Shown piece by piece: positions 53,891-61,735 of a stretch of DNA of 64,000 nucleotides; position 1 is the stretch's first letter; the number at the start of each line of letters is the position of its first letter. The stretch is from Sphingorhabdus sp. (lineage in GTDB: Bacteria; Pseudomonadota; Alphaproteobacteria; Sphingomonadales; Sphingomonadaceae), in the NCBI RefSeq assembly GCF_023910635.1, contig NZ_JAAVVZ010000012.1, positions 22,229-86,228 of the forward strand, in the 5' to 3' direction. Under the pieces are notes generated by a model. It had not been told where the DNA came from. It did not search any database and saw only the letters and a program-made list of their open reading frames with translations. Made by a program: the position numbers and the translations under genes.

Positions 53891-55096
53891 ATGAATATCT
53901 TCGGTTGGAAATCAGCCGGGCGTGGGTATCTGCGTCCGGCCAAAACGCGTGTGCAGCAGGATCGTCTGCCGGGCTTGCGCGGATATGCTTTGGGTAGCCT
54001 GGGCGAATGGCCACGGCATTATGAGGCGCAGATGCGTGAAGGCTATTTGTCCAACGCGATTGCGCAACGCGCGGTGCGGTTGATTGCCGAGGGGCTGGCG
54101 TCCGCGCCGTTGTCCGCGAGCGATGCGCGCGCGTTGGAGCTGGTGCGCGCAACGTCGGCGGGTCAAGCGTTGATGGAGACGGTGGCGACGCATCTGTTGC
54201 TGCACGGCAATGCCTATGTCGAGATATTGTCGGGTAATGACGGGCGGCCAGCCGAATTGTTTGCGCTGCGGCCAGAGCGGATGACGATTGAAGCCGATAT
54301 GCGCGGCTGGCCCGCGGCGTTTGTGTATAAAGCAGGCGAGATCGCGAGCCGCTTGCCCGCCGATAATGTGATCCATATCCGTTCGATCCACCCGCTCGAT
54401 GACCATTATGGTCTAGGCTGTTTGGGCGCGGCGTCGGGCGCGGTGGCGACGCATAATGCGGCGACGAAATGGAACAAGGCCTTGCTGGATAATGCCGCGC
54501 GGCCATCAGGCGCTTTGGTCTATGACATGGGCGAAAGCGGGACGTTGAACGGCGAACAATATGCGCGGTTGAAGGAAGAGCTTTCCGCCAGTTTCCAAGG
54601 CGCGGGCAATGCCGGACGGCCGATGTTGCTGGAGGGTGGCTTGAAATGGCAGGCGATGGCGCTGACCCCGGCGGAAATGGACTTTGCCGGGCTGAAAGAG
54701 GCGGCGGCGCGGGAAATCTCGCTCGCTTTTGGCGTGCCGCCGGTGCTGCTTGGTCTGCCCGGCGATGCGACTTATGCCAATTATCGCGAGGCGAACCGGG
54801 CGCTTTGGAACCAGAGCATCATCCCGTTGGCGCGCAAGATTTTGGACGCGCTGGCGCAAGGGTTGCGGCCCTATTTTGACGGCCTGACACTGGACTTGGA
54901 TTTGGATGCGGTCCCTGCGCTGGCCGAAGATCGGGAGCGGTTGTGGGCGCAAGTGGGCGCGGCGGACTTTTTGACGGCGGAAGAGAAACGCGCGGCGGTG
55001 GGCCTTGCGCCGGCCGTGCAGCCGTCAGAGATATCGAACGAAGCGGGTGCGCTCGAATTCAAGTTCAATCCGTGGCACGACACCGAAAACGGCTAG
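53891..55096 (+). CDS. GTA portal protein (g3-like)
   Basis: 401 aa, the normal length of HK97/GTA portals. Portal motifs: YLSNAIAQRAVRLIAEGLAS, LLLHGNAYVEILSGNDGRP, VIHIRSIHPLDDHYGLGC, FGVPPVLLGLPGDATYANYR and ALWNQSIIPLARKILDALA. Forms the dodecameric DNA gate at one vertex. It ends NPWHDTENG-TAG. The next codons continue in the same frame as a glycine-rich linker and nuclease domain (see 55097-55810). Confidence 0.93.
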   Translation: MNIFGWKSAGRGYLRPAKTRVQQDRLPGLRGYALGSLGEWPRHYEAQMREGYLSNAIAQRAVRLIAEGLASAPLSASDARALELVRATSAGQALMETVATHLLLHGNAYVEILSGNDGRPAELFALRPERMTIEADMRGWPAAFVYKAGEIASRLPADNVIHIRSIHPLDDHYGLGCLGAASGAVATHNAATKWNKALLDNAARPSGALVYDMGESGTLNGEQYARLKEELSASFQGAGNAGRPMLLEGGLKWQAMALTPAEMDFAGLKEAAAREISLAFGVPPVLLGLPGDATYANYREANRALWNQSIIPLARKILDALAQGLRPYFDGLTLDLDLDAVPALAEDRERLWAQVGAADFLTAEEKRAAVGLAPAVQPSEISNEAGALEFKFNPWHDTENG

Positions 55097-55810
55097 TTCA
55101 CATTTAAGGGACAAGGGCAAAGATTTGCTGGCGGTGGCGGAAGTTTCGGCGGTGGCGGTGCTTCGGGGGGGTGGGGTAAGCCCAAGGCACCAAAGCCGAA
55201 GAATGATGGCGGCAATTTCCGTGGTGGGGAACCGGGTGGCGATCAAGCGAGTCGAAGTTGGGATGGGGCCAAACCTACCACGCCACCGACAAAACCGCTC
55301 GCCAAACCATTGGCAAAGCCGATAGAAGTCCGGACGAAAATCGTCAGAACAACTGTTCCGAAAGTTTTGGAAACACCTGTCGAGCGACCGTTGCCGACAA
55401 CTCGGAAAATTTCTGCAGGCGGCTATGATTTTGAGGTGGATGAGCAGGATCGGACGGTTCGGGCGTCTGGTCAGTTGCGTTTACAACCCGATCAGCCACG
55501 ATCCCGCGACGCGCAGACCAACGCAGGAAAACCCAATCGTGAACAGAACGATCATGGCGGCCATTTCATTGCCCGCGAATTCGGCGGACCGGAGATCAGC
55601 TATAATCATTTTGCCCAGAATGCACGTTTCAATCTCAGCGAGTACCGGATCATTGAAAACAAATGGAAAAAGGCTTTGAAAGCTGGTAAGCGGGTCACTG
55701 TTGACATCCAAGCCGATTACACCGGAAATTCGCGGCGACCAGATTGGATATTCGTGTTTTCAAATATTGGCGGCATTGATGAGATCCGCCGGATGCCCAA
55801 CAAAAAATAG
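55097..55810 (+). CDS. In-frame C-terminal toxin extension of the portal: linker plus DNA/RNA non-specific endonuclease
   Basis: Open from the base after the portal TAG (frame unchanged) to TAG 55810, with no ATG in the first ~100 codons; TTG 55310 is the first plausible internal start but has no SD. It reads FTFKGQGQRFAGGGGSFGGG (the linker style of polymorphic toxin proteins), a Lys/Pro-rich stretch, a beta region (GGYDFEVDEQDRTVRASG), then the nuclease: DHGGHFIAREFGGPEISYNH with catalytic His and NARFNLSEYRIIENKWKKAL. Last residues RRMPNKK. Similar to Endonuclea_NS_2 toxins. Amber read-through, or recent mutation of a CAG (NG-Q-FTF), would give a portal-toxin fusion of ~640 aa. Immunity-type genes follow. 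Confidence 0.72.
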   Translation, partial: FTFKGQGQRFAGGGGSFGGGGASGGWGKPKAPKPKNDGGNFRGGEPGGDQASRSWDGAKPTTPPTKPLAKPLAKPIEVRTKIVRTTVPKVLETPVERPLPTTRKISAGGYDFEVDEQDRTVRASGQLRLQPDQPRSRDAQTNAGKPNREQNDHGGHFIAREFGGPEISYNHFAQNARFNLSEYRIIENKWKKALKAGKRVTVDIQADYTGNSRRPDWIFVFSNIGGIDEIRRMPNKK

Positions 55811-55820
55811 GAGGAAAGTC

Positions 55821-56252
55821 ATGGCAACTGAAGAAATGGGTGAATTGCTCCATCAAATTGGGCAGCAAGTGGCAAATTTTCTGGGTAAAGTTCCCGACGA
55901 TGTTTTTGTATTCATCGAAGCCGCGGATCAAATGACCGGCGGCGCAATTTTCGAGAATCTGCCCGAACAAGTCATCTATCGTGAATTTGGCAATGAAACA
56001 CATGACACCATATTGGAATTATGGGACGCCGCGCCGCCTGACAAGAAATGGTCGATGCTGCTGTACGATATCAAGGACGGCCGTTTCGATGCCGAGTTCA
56101 TATACACCGATGATCTCGAGGATGAATGGGACTCGCTTGACTATCGGCAGGACGCTCTTCGTGCACGCTATGGCGACAAGCCTGTCATCTACCCCAAGCG
56201 GGACGGAAAGTTCCGTATACTGACGCTGGACGATTTGCCCGACGAAGATTAG
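55821..56252 (+). CDS. YezG/DUF600-like immunity protein, copy 1
   Basis: 143 aa, ATG 55821 behind TAGGAGG. Acidic protein: MATEEMGELLHQIGQQVANF, WDAAPPDKKWSMLLYDIKDG, LRARYGDKPVIYPKRDGKFR. The pattern matches YezG-type antitoxins that pair with NS_2-type nuclease toxins. Ten bases after the toxin frame. Shares ~45% identity by eye with copy 2. Confidence 0.78.
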   Translation: MATEEMGELLHQIGQQVANFLGKVPDDVFVFIEAADQMTGGAIFENLPEQVIYREFGNETHDTILELWDAAPPDKKWSMLLYDIKDGRFDAEFIYTDDLEDEWDSLDYRQDALRARYGDKPVIYPKRDGKFRILTLDDLPDED

Positions 56253-56330
56253 AATTCCGCAACCTAAATGGCGCTGCATTTCCAGTGGGTGAAATCGAAC
56301 GTTTGCGCAACGACAAATAGGAGATTTGGC

Positions 56331-56777
56331 ATGGCAACCGAAGAAATGGGCGATATGCTTAACGGCATTGGGCAGCATCTGGCCGACATTCTCGATCAGC
56401 ACCCCGATGATAGTTATATGTATGCCGAAGTGACCGAAGGCTCCTGTGAAGCAGGTGTTTTCCACGATGAAGGCGAACAAGTGGTCTATTACGATCCGAG
56501 TGACGAGCTGTTTGACGCATTGTTCGACCTTTGGAAGTTCGCCGAGGCGGATAAGAAATGGACCGTGCTTCATTATGAAGTAAAAGACGGAGCGTTCAAA
56601 GTCCGCTTTTTATACCCTGATCAATTAGATCCTGAGGAATTCAGTTATGAACGTCGGGGGCGCGCATTGCGTGCACGTTATGGCGACAAGCCTGTTATCT
56701 ACCCCAAGTCGGACGGAAATTTCCGTGAACTGACATTGGACGATTTTCCCGACGACGATGAGGATCCGGCGACCTGA
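56331..56777 (+). CDS. YezG/DUF600-like immunity protein, copy 2
   Basis: 148 aa, ATG 56331 behind ATAGGAGA. MATEEMGDMLNGIGQHLADI, KFAEADKKWTVLHYEVKDGA and ARYGDKPVIYPKSDGNFREL align with copy 1 from end to end, so it arose by tandem duplication. Divergence is greatest in the middle (residues 30-75), where specificity may lie. It may protect against a related toxin variant. Confidence 0.78.
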   Translation: MATEEMGDMLNGIGQHLADILDQHPDDSYMYAEVTEGSCEAGVFHDEGEQVVYYDPSDELFDALFDLWKFAEADKKWTVLHYEVKDGAFKVRFLYPDQLDPEEFSYERRGRALRARYGDKPVIYPKSDGNFRELTLDDFPDDDEDPAT

Positions 56778-56876
56778 ACAGTTGCCGCCTGCACCATGCA
56801 TGAAGCTGCGCAGATCGCGCGACCCTTAACGGCGGATAGAGCCTGTTTAGGTCCGATTTACACATAGGAAACATCA

Positions 56877-57134
56877 ATGGTTGAGAATAATTTGCAAGGT
56901 CTGCTGGAGCAGGCCTCCGAAACCGGTGCGCGTCGTGCGCTGGCCGGGTTGGGGCTGGATGACGCCAGCGCCGCCAAGGATATGGGCGAATTGCGCGAGC
57001 TGTTGTCCGCATGGCGCGACGCCAAACGCTCGGCGCGCAAGGCGGCGATTGGCTGGGTCGTGCGGATGGTGTTGGCGTTGTTGCTGATCGGCATTGCGTT
57101 CAGATTGGGCCTGCCCGGATTGGTCAGCCAATGA
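56877..57134 (+). CDS. Small membrane protein (DUF6127-like) of the GTA cluster
   Basis: 85 aa. Soluble helical N-terminal part and one C-terminal membrane helix (AIGWVVRMVLALLLIGIAFR). Found in this position, between portal and protease, in sphingomonad GTA clusters as far as I recall. Overlaps the protease start by four bases. Role unknown. Confidence 0.7.
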   Translation: MVENNLQGLLEQASETGARRALAGLGLDDASAAKDMGELRELLSAWRDAKRSARKAAIGWVVRMVLALLLIGIAFRLGLPGLVSQ

Positions 57135-57538
57135 GGCTGGCGGGCTATGCCGCGATCTTCGATGCGCCGGACAAGGGCGGGGATATTGTTCGCAAGGGGG
57201 CATTTGCGCGTGCGGCAAAGGCGGGCTTGCCCTTATTGTGGCAGCATGACCAACGCCGCCGCATCGGCTTTGTCGAAAGCCTAAGCGAGGATGCACGCGG
57301 CCTGCGGGTGATCGCGCAACTCGATGATGACAGCGCCGTCGTGCAGGCGGGCAGCGGCCTGTCCTTCGGCTACCGCGTGCGCGCGATGCAGCAACAGGAA
57401 TATCGGGAGCTAACTGACCTCGACCTCATCGAAGTCAGCGTCGTTGCCACCCCCATGCAACCGCTCGCCCGCGTGCTGGCGGTGGAAGCGAGCGGACCAA
57501 ACATCACAGACATTACTCAGTCCACACAAGGAGAATGA
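57131..57538 (+). CDS. HK97-type prohead protease (g4-like)
   Basis: 135 aa from ATG 57131. Caudovirus prohead protease signature: GYAAIFDAPDKGGDIVRKGA, LLWQHDQRRRIGFVESL (catalytic His), GLSFGYRVRAM (Ser-type) and LIEVSVVATPMQPLARV. Cleaves the capsid protein during maturation. The main frame starts further upstream but overlaps the DUF6127 gene. Confidence 0.92.
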   Translation: MRLAGYAAIFDAPDKGGDIVRKGAFARAAKAGLPLLWQHDQRRRIGFVESLSEDARGLRVIAQLDDDSAVVQAGSGLSFGYRVRAMQQQEYRELTDLDLIEVSVVATPMQPLARVLAVEASGPNITDITQSTQGE

Positions 57539-57539
57539 C

Positions 57540-58607
57540 ATGGATTATGAAACTAAAGCAGACAATCTGGACGCCGTCTTTGACGGGGCGGTGCCGGCGG
57601 TGGCGGTGACGCGGCCCGTTTTGTCGGGCGGCAAGGTCGCTGACCCGGCGCGGTCGGCCTTTGTCGATGGCTATTTGCGGCGCGGGTCGGAGGTGGAGTT
57701 GAAAAGCTTCCATGGCGCAACGCCTGCCGATGGCGGCTTTGCCGTGCCGCGCGAAATTGACGAAGTTATCGACAGCGTATTGAAATCAATCTCCCCCATT
57801 CGCGCGATTTCGAGCGTGGTGCGCGTGGGGTCGGCTGGCTATCGCAAGCTGGTGACGCAAAATGGCGTGACATCGGGCTGGGCCGCAGAAACGGCGGCGC
57901 GTCCGGAAACGGCGACGCCGACATTCAACGAAATCGTCCCCAGCTTTGGCGACCTGTACGCCAATCCGGCGGCGACGCAGGCGATGCTGGATGATGCCGC
58001 ATTTGATGTGGAGGCCTGGCTAGCGGATGAAATTGCTACCGAATTTGCCAAGGCCGAAGGCGCGGCATTCATCAACGGCAATGGCACCAACCGCCCGCGC
58101 GGATTTCTGACCGCGCCGGTTGCGACGACAAGTGATACGACGCGGCCCTTTGGCACGTTGCAATATGTGCCGACGGGCGTGGCGGGCGGCTTTGCCGCAA
58201 CCAATCCGCAAGACAAGTTGGTGGAGCTGGTGCACGCTGTGCGCGCGCCCTATCGGCAGGGGGCAAGCTGGGTCATGAATGCGTCCACCTTGTCGATTAT
58301 TCGCCGGTTCAAAACGACCGATGGCGCGTTTATCTGGCAACCGGGCCTCGCCGCAGGACAGCCGGATACGTTGATGGGCTATCCGGTCGTTGAAGCGGAA
58401 GACATGCCGGACATAGCGGCAAACAGCCTGTCGATTGCCTTTGGCAATTTCAAGGCGGGCTATTTGATTGCCGAACGGAGCGAGACCAATATCTTGCGCG
58501 ATCCGTATTCGAACAAGCCTTATGTCCATTTCTACGCAACAAAGCGCATTGGTGGCGCGCTGATCAATTCGGCGGCGATCAAATTGATGCGCTTTTCATT
58601 GACGTAA
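57540..58607 (+). CDS. GTA major capsid protein, HK97 fold (g5-like)
   Basis: 355 aa, ATG 57540 behind AAGGAGA. The N-terminal delta region (~residues 1-50) is followed by SFHGATPADGGFAVPREIDE, GWAAETAARPETATPTFNEI, GEGAAFINGNGTNRPRGFL-like GNGTNRPRGFLTAP, and RGPYSNKPYVHFY-like DPYSNKPYVHFYATKR. A strong terminator follows. Confidence 0.94.
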   Translation: MDYETKADNLDAVFDGAVPAVAVTRPVLSGGKVADPARSAFVDGYLRRGSEVELKSFHGATPADGGFAVPREIDEVIDSVLKSISPIRAISSVVRVGSAGYRKLVTQNGVTSGWAAETAARPETATPTFNEIVPSFGDLYANPAATQAMLDDAAFDVEAWLADEIATEFAKAEGAAFINGNGTNRPRGFLTAPVATTSDTTRPFGTLQYVPTGVAGGFAATNPQDKLVELVHAVRAPYRQGASWVMNASTLSIIRRFKTTDGAFIWQPGLAAGQPDTLMGYPVVEAEDMPDIAANSLSIAFGNFKAGYLIAERSETNILRDPYSNKPYVHFYATKRIGGALINSAAIKLMRFSLT

Positions 58608-58614
58608 ATATTTT

Positions 58615-58653
58615 GGCCTCTGCCCGTTGCGTTGATGGGCAGAGGCCGTTTTT
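58615..58653 (+). terminator. Rho-independent terminator/attenuator after the capsid gene
   Basis: Perfect 11-bp stem GGCCTCTGCCC / GGGCAGAGGCC with an 11-base loop and GTTTTTGG. It probably makes capsid the last highly expressed gene of its transcript and reduces expression of downstream tail genes. Confidence 0.9.
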
Positions 58654-58740
58654 GGTTAAAATACATAACATCAAAGGCCGATATGGCTAAAATAGCGCAA
58701 CCCCGGTAGCGCGTCTTCCCCAATTTCAAAGGAACATCAG

Positions 58741-59280
58741 ATGTTGAGCCTTGATCCGCTCGGCCTCGACAGCGTCATGCTGGCCGAGGTTCGGGCCTAT
58801 GTGCGTGTCGATGCGGGCACCGATGACAATGTGCTTGCCGCCTGCGCCGTCGCCGCCGTTGAACATGCCGAGCAGTTCACGCGGCAGATACTGATCCGTC
58901 GTGGTGCAAAGGATATGGTCACGACAGGGTCGGGCTGGCAAATACTGCAAGCCATGCCCGTGCAGTCAATCGTGGGCGTAACGGGCATTCCGGCAGAGGG
59001 CGCAAGCTTTCCCATGGCAGCGTCGGCGTGGGAGGCAAAGATCAGCTCACGCGGAGAAGCCTATTTCCGGGTGCTACAGCCCGGCATTGCGGGACGTGCG
59101 GAGGTATCGCTTATCGCTGGCCTATCGGCCAATTGGGCCAGTCTGCCGGAGTCACTTCGGCTTGGCTTGCTGCGGCTGACGGCATATTTTTACAACAACC
59201 GTGATGCGAGCGATGATGCTGGCCCACCTGCCGCTGCGCTGGCGTTGTTGCTGCCATTCCGCCGGATACAATTGCCATGA
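58741..59280 (+). CDS. Head-tail connector protein (g6-like)
   Basis: 179 aa. Gp6-like adaptor: VMLAEVRAYVRVDAGTDDNV, CAVAAVEHAEQFTRQILIRR, RLGLLRLTAYFYNNRDASDD. Joins portal to tail neck. Overlaps the next start by four bases. Confidence 0.85.
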   Translation: MLSLDPLGLDSVMLAEVRAYVRVDAGTDDNVLAACAVAAVEHAEQFTRQILIRRGAKDMVTTGSGWQILQAMPVQSIVGVTGIPAEGASFPMAASAWEAKISSRGEAYFRVLQPGIAGRAEVSLIAGLSANWASLPESLRLGLLRLTAYFYNNRDASDDAGPPAAALALLLPFRRIQLP

Positions 59281-59603
59281 GCGGGGAATTTGCAGGCACG
59301 TTGCGCGAACGTGTCGTGATTGAAACGCGCCTGAGCACACGCGACAGCCGCGCAGGCGCGGTAGGCAATTACAGCTATGATGGGCAGGCATGGGCGGCGG
59401 TTTCACCGTTAATGCCCGCCGATCTGACGCGCGGTGATGCCTTGTCGGCACTGCCGCGTTGGCGGGTGACGTTGCGCAAACGCGAAGGGCTTGGCCTAAG
59501 CACAAGGCTGACATGGCGGGGAAAATATCTCGCGGTGCGCGGGGCCTTAAGTGATCCGCAGACGCCCGGTCAAATGCACCTGACCTGCGAAGAAGTGCGA
59601 TGA
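59277..59603 (+). CDS. Head closure protein (g7-like)
   Basis: 108 aa beta-rich protein: GTLRERVVIETRLSTRDSRA, YDGQAWAAVSPLMPADLTRG, WRVTLRKREGLGLSTRLTWR, a pattern of the phage head-tail joining superfamily (DUF1506/gp16-like). Overlaps both neighbours by four bases. Confidence 0.8.
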   Translation: MSGEFAGTLRERVVIETRLSTRDSRAGAVGNYSYDGQAWAAVSPLMPADLTRGDALSALPRWRVTLRKREGLGLSTRLTWRGKYLAVRGALSDPQTPGQMHLTCEEVR

Positions 59604-59797
59604 ACGCCGACCGCCTGACGGCCAAAGCCGACGTCTTGGGAGCAGCCCGCGTGCAGCGGATCAGCGACCGATTGATGGCAACTGACTTGCCGCAAGGCGT
59701 GCGCGCCGAACGCAGTGACGAAGGCGTAACTTTAGTGGCCAAAAACCTGCGCCGCCGGATGCTGGACGACGCGCAATTAAGGAATTTCGGACGATGA
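59600..59797 (+). CDS. Small tail-neck protein, unrecognised
   Basis: 65 aa: MNADRLTAKADVLGAARVQR, ISDRLMATDLPQGVRAERSD, LVAKNLRRRMLDDAQLRNFG. Lies where HK97 gp10-type tail completion proteins are encoded in phages but is much shorter; possibly a reduced version. Co-translated with both neighbours. Confidence 0.6.
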   Translation: MNADRLTAKADVLGAARVQRISDRLMATDLPQGVRAERSDEGVTLVAKNLRRRMLDDAQLRNFGR

Positions 59798-60192
59798 GTG
59801 ATGCAGTGCAAGCCTTGCAAGCCGCTGCCGTGGCGGCGCTATCGGCACACCCGGTGTTGGCCGCGCAACTGAAGGGCATTTATGACGGCCCGCCGCCCCG
59901 CGCTGCCTTTCCTTATGTCGCGGTCACCGACGGGTTGGTGGGCGATTGGGGGACGAAGACGCAGCAGGGGCGTGAAATCCGGCTGGCGTTTACGGTGTGG
60001 GATGATGGCGAGGCCGCGTCGCGGCTCACGGACCTTATGGGCCATGTCGACGATGCCTTACTGGCGATCCCACGTGATTTGCCTGGCTGGCGTATAGCGA
60101 GCTTTGTCTTCCTGCGGTCGATCATACTGCGCGATCCGGCGGGGCCATGGGCGGGGCTGGTCGAGCACCGTGTTCGATTGCTCGCCGTCTAA
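59794..60192 (+). CDS. Tail terminator-like protein, DUF3168 (g8-like)
   Basis: 132 aa: MSDAVQALQAAAVAALSAHP, IYDGPPPRAAFPYVAVTDGL, FTVWDDGEAASRLTDLMGHV. DUF3168 proteins cap the tail tube near the head. Four-base overlap with the previous gene. Confidence 0.88.
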   Translation: MSDAVQALQAAAVAALSAHPVLAAQLKGIYDGPPPRAAFPYVAVTDGLVGDWGTKTQQGREIRLAFTVWDDGEAASRLTDLMGHVDDALLAIPRDLPGWRIASFVFLRSIILRDPAGPWAGLVEHRVRLLAV

Positions 60193-60244
60193 ATCACATA
60201 ATTTCTCCGCCGATGCGCGGACATTCTTGAAAGGATAAGGGCAT

Positions 60245-60652
60245 ATGCCAGTAGAAAAAGGAAGCGCCTTCCTGTTGAAGGTTGGCAATGGCGCAACGCC
60301 ACCAGTGTACGCAACGGTCGCTGGCCTGCGCACCACGCAATTGTCGATCAATGGCGATCCGGTGGTCATCACCCATAAGGGCAGCGGCGCGTGGCGTGAG
60401 CTGTTGTCGGGCGCAGGTGTGCGGTCGGTGTCGGTGTCCGGGGCAGGCGTTTTTACAGGGTCGTCTGCTGAGACGCGGATCAAAAACAGCGCCCTTTCGG
60501 GGCAGTTGGATGATTATGAGTTAAGCTTTGAAGGTGGGGAGCAGCTGCGCGGAAAATTTCTGGTCGCACGGCTCGATTATGCCGGCGATTTCAATGGGGA
60601 GCGGTCCTACACGCTGGCGCTTGAAAGCAGCGGACAGGTAACGTCCTTATGA
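60245..60652 (+). CDS. Major tail tube protein (TP901-1 family, g9-like)
   Basis: 135 aa. KGSAFLLKVGNGATPPVYAT, GLRTTQLSINGDPVVITHKG, SGAWRELLSGAGVRSVSVSG. The tube protein of siphovirus-like GTA tails. ATG 60245 with AAGGATAAGG upstream. Confidence 0.9.
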   Translation: MPVEKGSAFLLKVGNGATPPVYATVAGLRTTQLSINGDPVVITHKGSGAWRELLSGAGVRSVSVSGAGVFTGSSAETRIKNSALSGQLDDYELSFEGGEQLRGKFLVARLDYAGDFNGERSYTLALESSGQVTSL

Positions 60653-60963
60653 GGCGGTCGGCAAATGCAGCGCGCGGCGAAGCGTCGTTATTGCTGGAAA
60701 GCGGGGCGGTGGTTTTGCGCCCAAGCTTTGCGGCGTTGGTGGCGGCAGAGGAGGAGCTTGGACCGTTGTTCGCGCTGGTGGAACGGGCGGCGGCGGGCAA
60801 TTTGAAGCTATCCGAAATGGTCGCCCTATTTTGGCATTGCCTTTATAACGCCGACGCCGAAATGACGCGCGATAGGTTCAGCGAAAGCGTTGCCAAGGTC
60901 GGGCTTTCGGCGATGACGCCCGCGCTGAAAACTCTACTTGGCCAGATATTGAGCGGGCAATGA
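60649..60963 (+). CDS. GTA family protein g10-like
   Basis: 104 aa: NAARGEASLLLESGAVVLRP, SFAALVAAEEELGPLFALVE, LKLSEMVALFWHCLYNA. Matches the GTA_gp10 family found only in GTA clusters, an important marker that this is a GTA rather than a prophage. Overlaps neighbours by four bases. Confidence 0.87.
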   Translation: MRRSANAARGEASLLLESGAVVLRPSFAALVAAEEELGPLFALVERAAAGNLKLSEMVALFWHCLYNADAEMTRDRFSESVAKVGLSAMTPALKTLLGQILSGQ

Positions 60964-61166
60964 CCTTTGCCGATGTCGCGGCCCAATTGGCGGCGCGCAC
61001 GGCCCTGACATTGGGGTGGCGACCCGATGACTTTTGGAACGCCACACCCGCCGAATTGCTGGGCATATCGCAAGCGATTGCGGGCGATGGCGAAGCGCCG
61101 CCAAGCCCAGACATTATTCACCGACTGATGACGCGGTTTCCAGATAGCGCAAGCGGAGAGACATGA
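60960..61166 (+). CDS. Tail assembly chaperone-like protein (g10.1-like)
   Basis: 68 aa: MTFADVAAQLAARTALTLGW, RPDDFWNATPAELLGISQAI. Typical phage tail assembly chaperone (TAC) family in rhodobacteral/sphingomonad GTAs. Confidence 0.85.
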   Translation: MTFADVAAQLAARTALTLGWRPDDFWNATPAELLGISQAIAGDGEAPPSPDIIHRLMTRFPDSASGET

Positions 61167-61732
61167 TGGATGAAGAAATTGATCGGCTGGTCGTGTCTGT
61201 GCGCGCCGACACCCGCGCCTTTGCGAGCGATGTTGCCGCGATGCGCGCGGAACTCGACGGGCCATTTACCGACGGGTTGGAACGCGCCGGGGCCGCGCTT
61301 GAACGCGGGCTGACGAGCGCAATTCAACGCGGCAAATTCAGCTTTGAAGATTTACGCCGTGTGGCGTTGTCGGTGTTATCGGAAATTGCGGCTGCTGCCA
61401 TTCGTTCGGGTTTGAATGGGGGCAGTGGCGGCGGCGCTGGCAACCTGCTTGGCACATTGGGGACATTGCTTGGCGCAGCATTGGGTGCGCCGGGCCGTGC
61501 GACGGGCGGCCCCGTGTCGCCGGGCCGGGCCTATCGTGTCGGTGAACGCGGGCCTGAGTTGTTTGTCCCCACGAGCAGCGGGCGTATTGAGGCGTCTGCC
61601 GCGTCCGGTACGCCGACAGTTGTGCGGATGACGATCAACGTGTCGGATTCACGTGGCACTGCGCCTGCTGCGCTTGAACGGTCCTCGCGCCATGTCGCGC
61701 GTGCCGTCCGCCAAGCCCTGGCGCGGGATTGA
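61163..61732 (+). CDS. Short tail tape-measure protein (g11-like)
   Basis: 189 aa. An N-terminal helical part with IDRLVVSVRADTRAFASDVA, glycine-rich LNGGSGGGAGNLLGTLGTLL, GRATGGPVSPGRAYRVGERG and LFVPTSSGRIEA, which is the tape-measure C-terminal signature. The short length suits the ~50 nm tail of GTA particles. Four-base overlap with g10.1. Confidence 0.87.
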   Translation: MMDEEIDRLVVSVRADTRAFASDVAAMRAELDGPFTDGLERAGAALERGLTSAIQRGKFSFEDLRRVALSVLSEIAAAAIRSGLNGGSGGGAGNLLGTLGTLLGAALGAPGRATGGPVSPGRAYRVGERGPELFVPTSSGRIEASAASGTPTVVRMTINVSDSRGTAPAALERSSRHVARAVRQALARD

Positions 61733-61735
61733 GCC

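Noticed and set aside
55310..55810. Separate nuclease gene starting at TTG 55310
   Set aside because: No Shine-Dalgarno precedes it and the upstream linker is in frame with portal; kept as an alternative start only.
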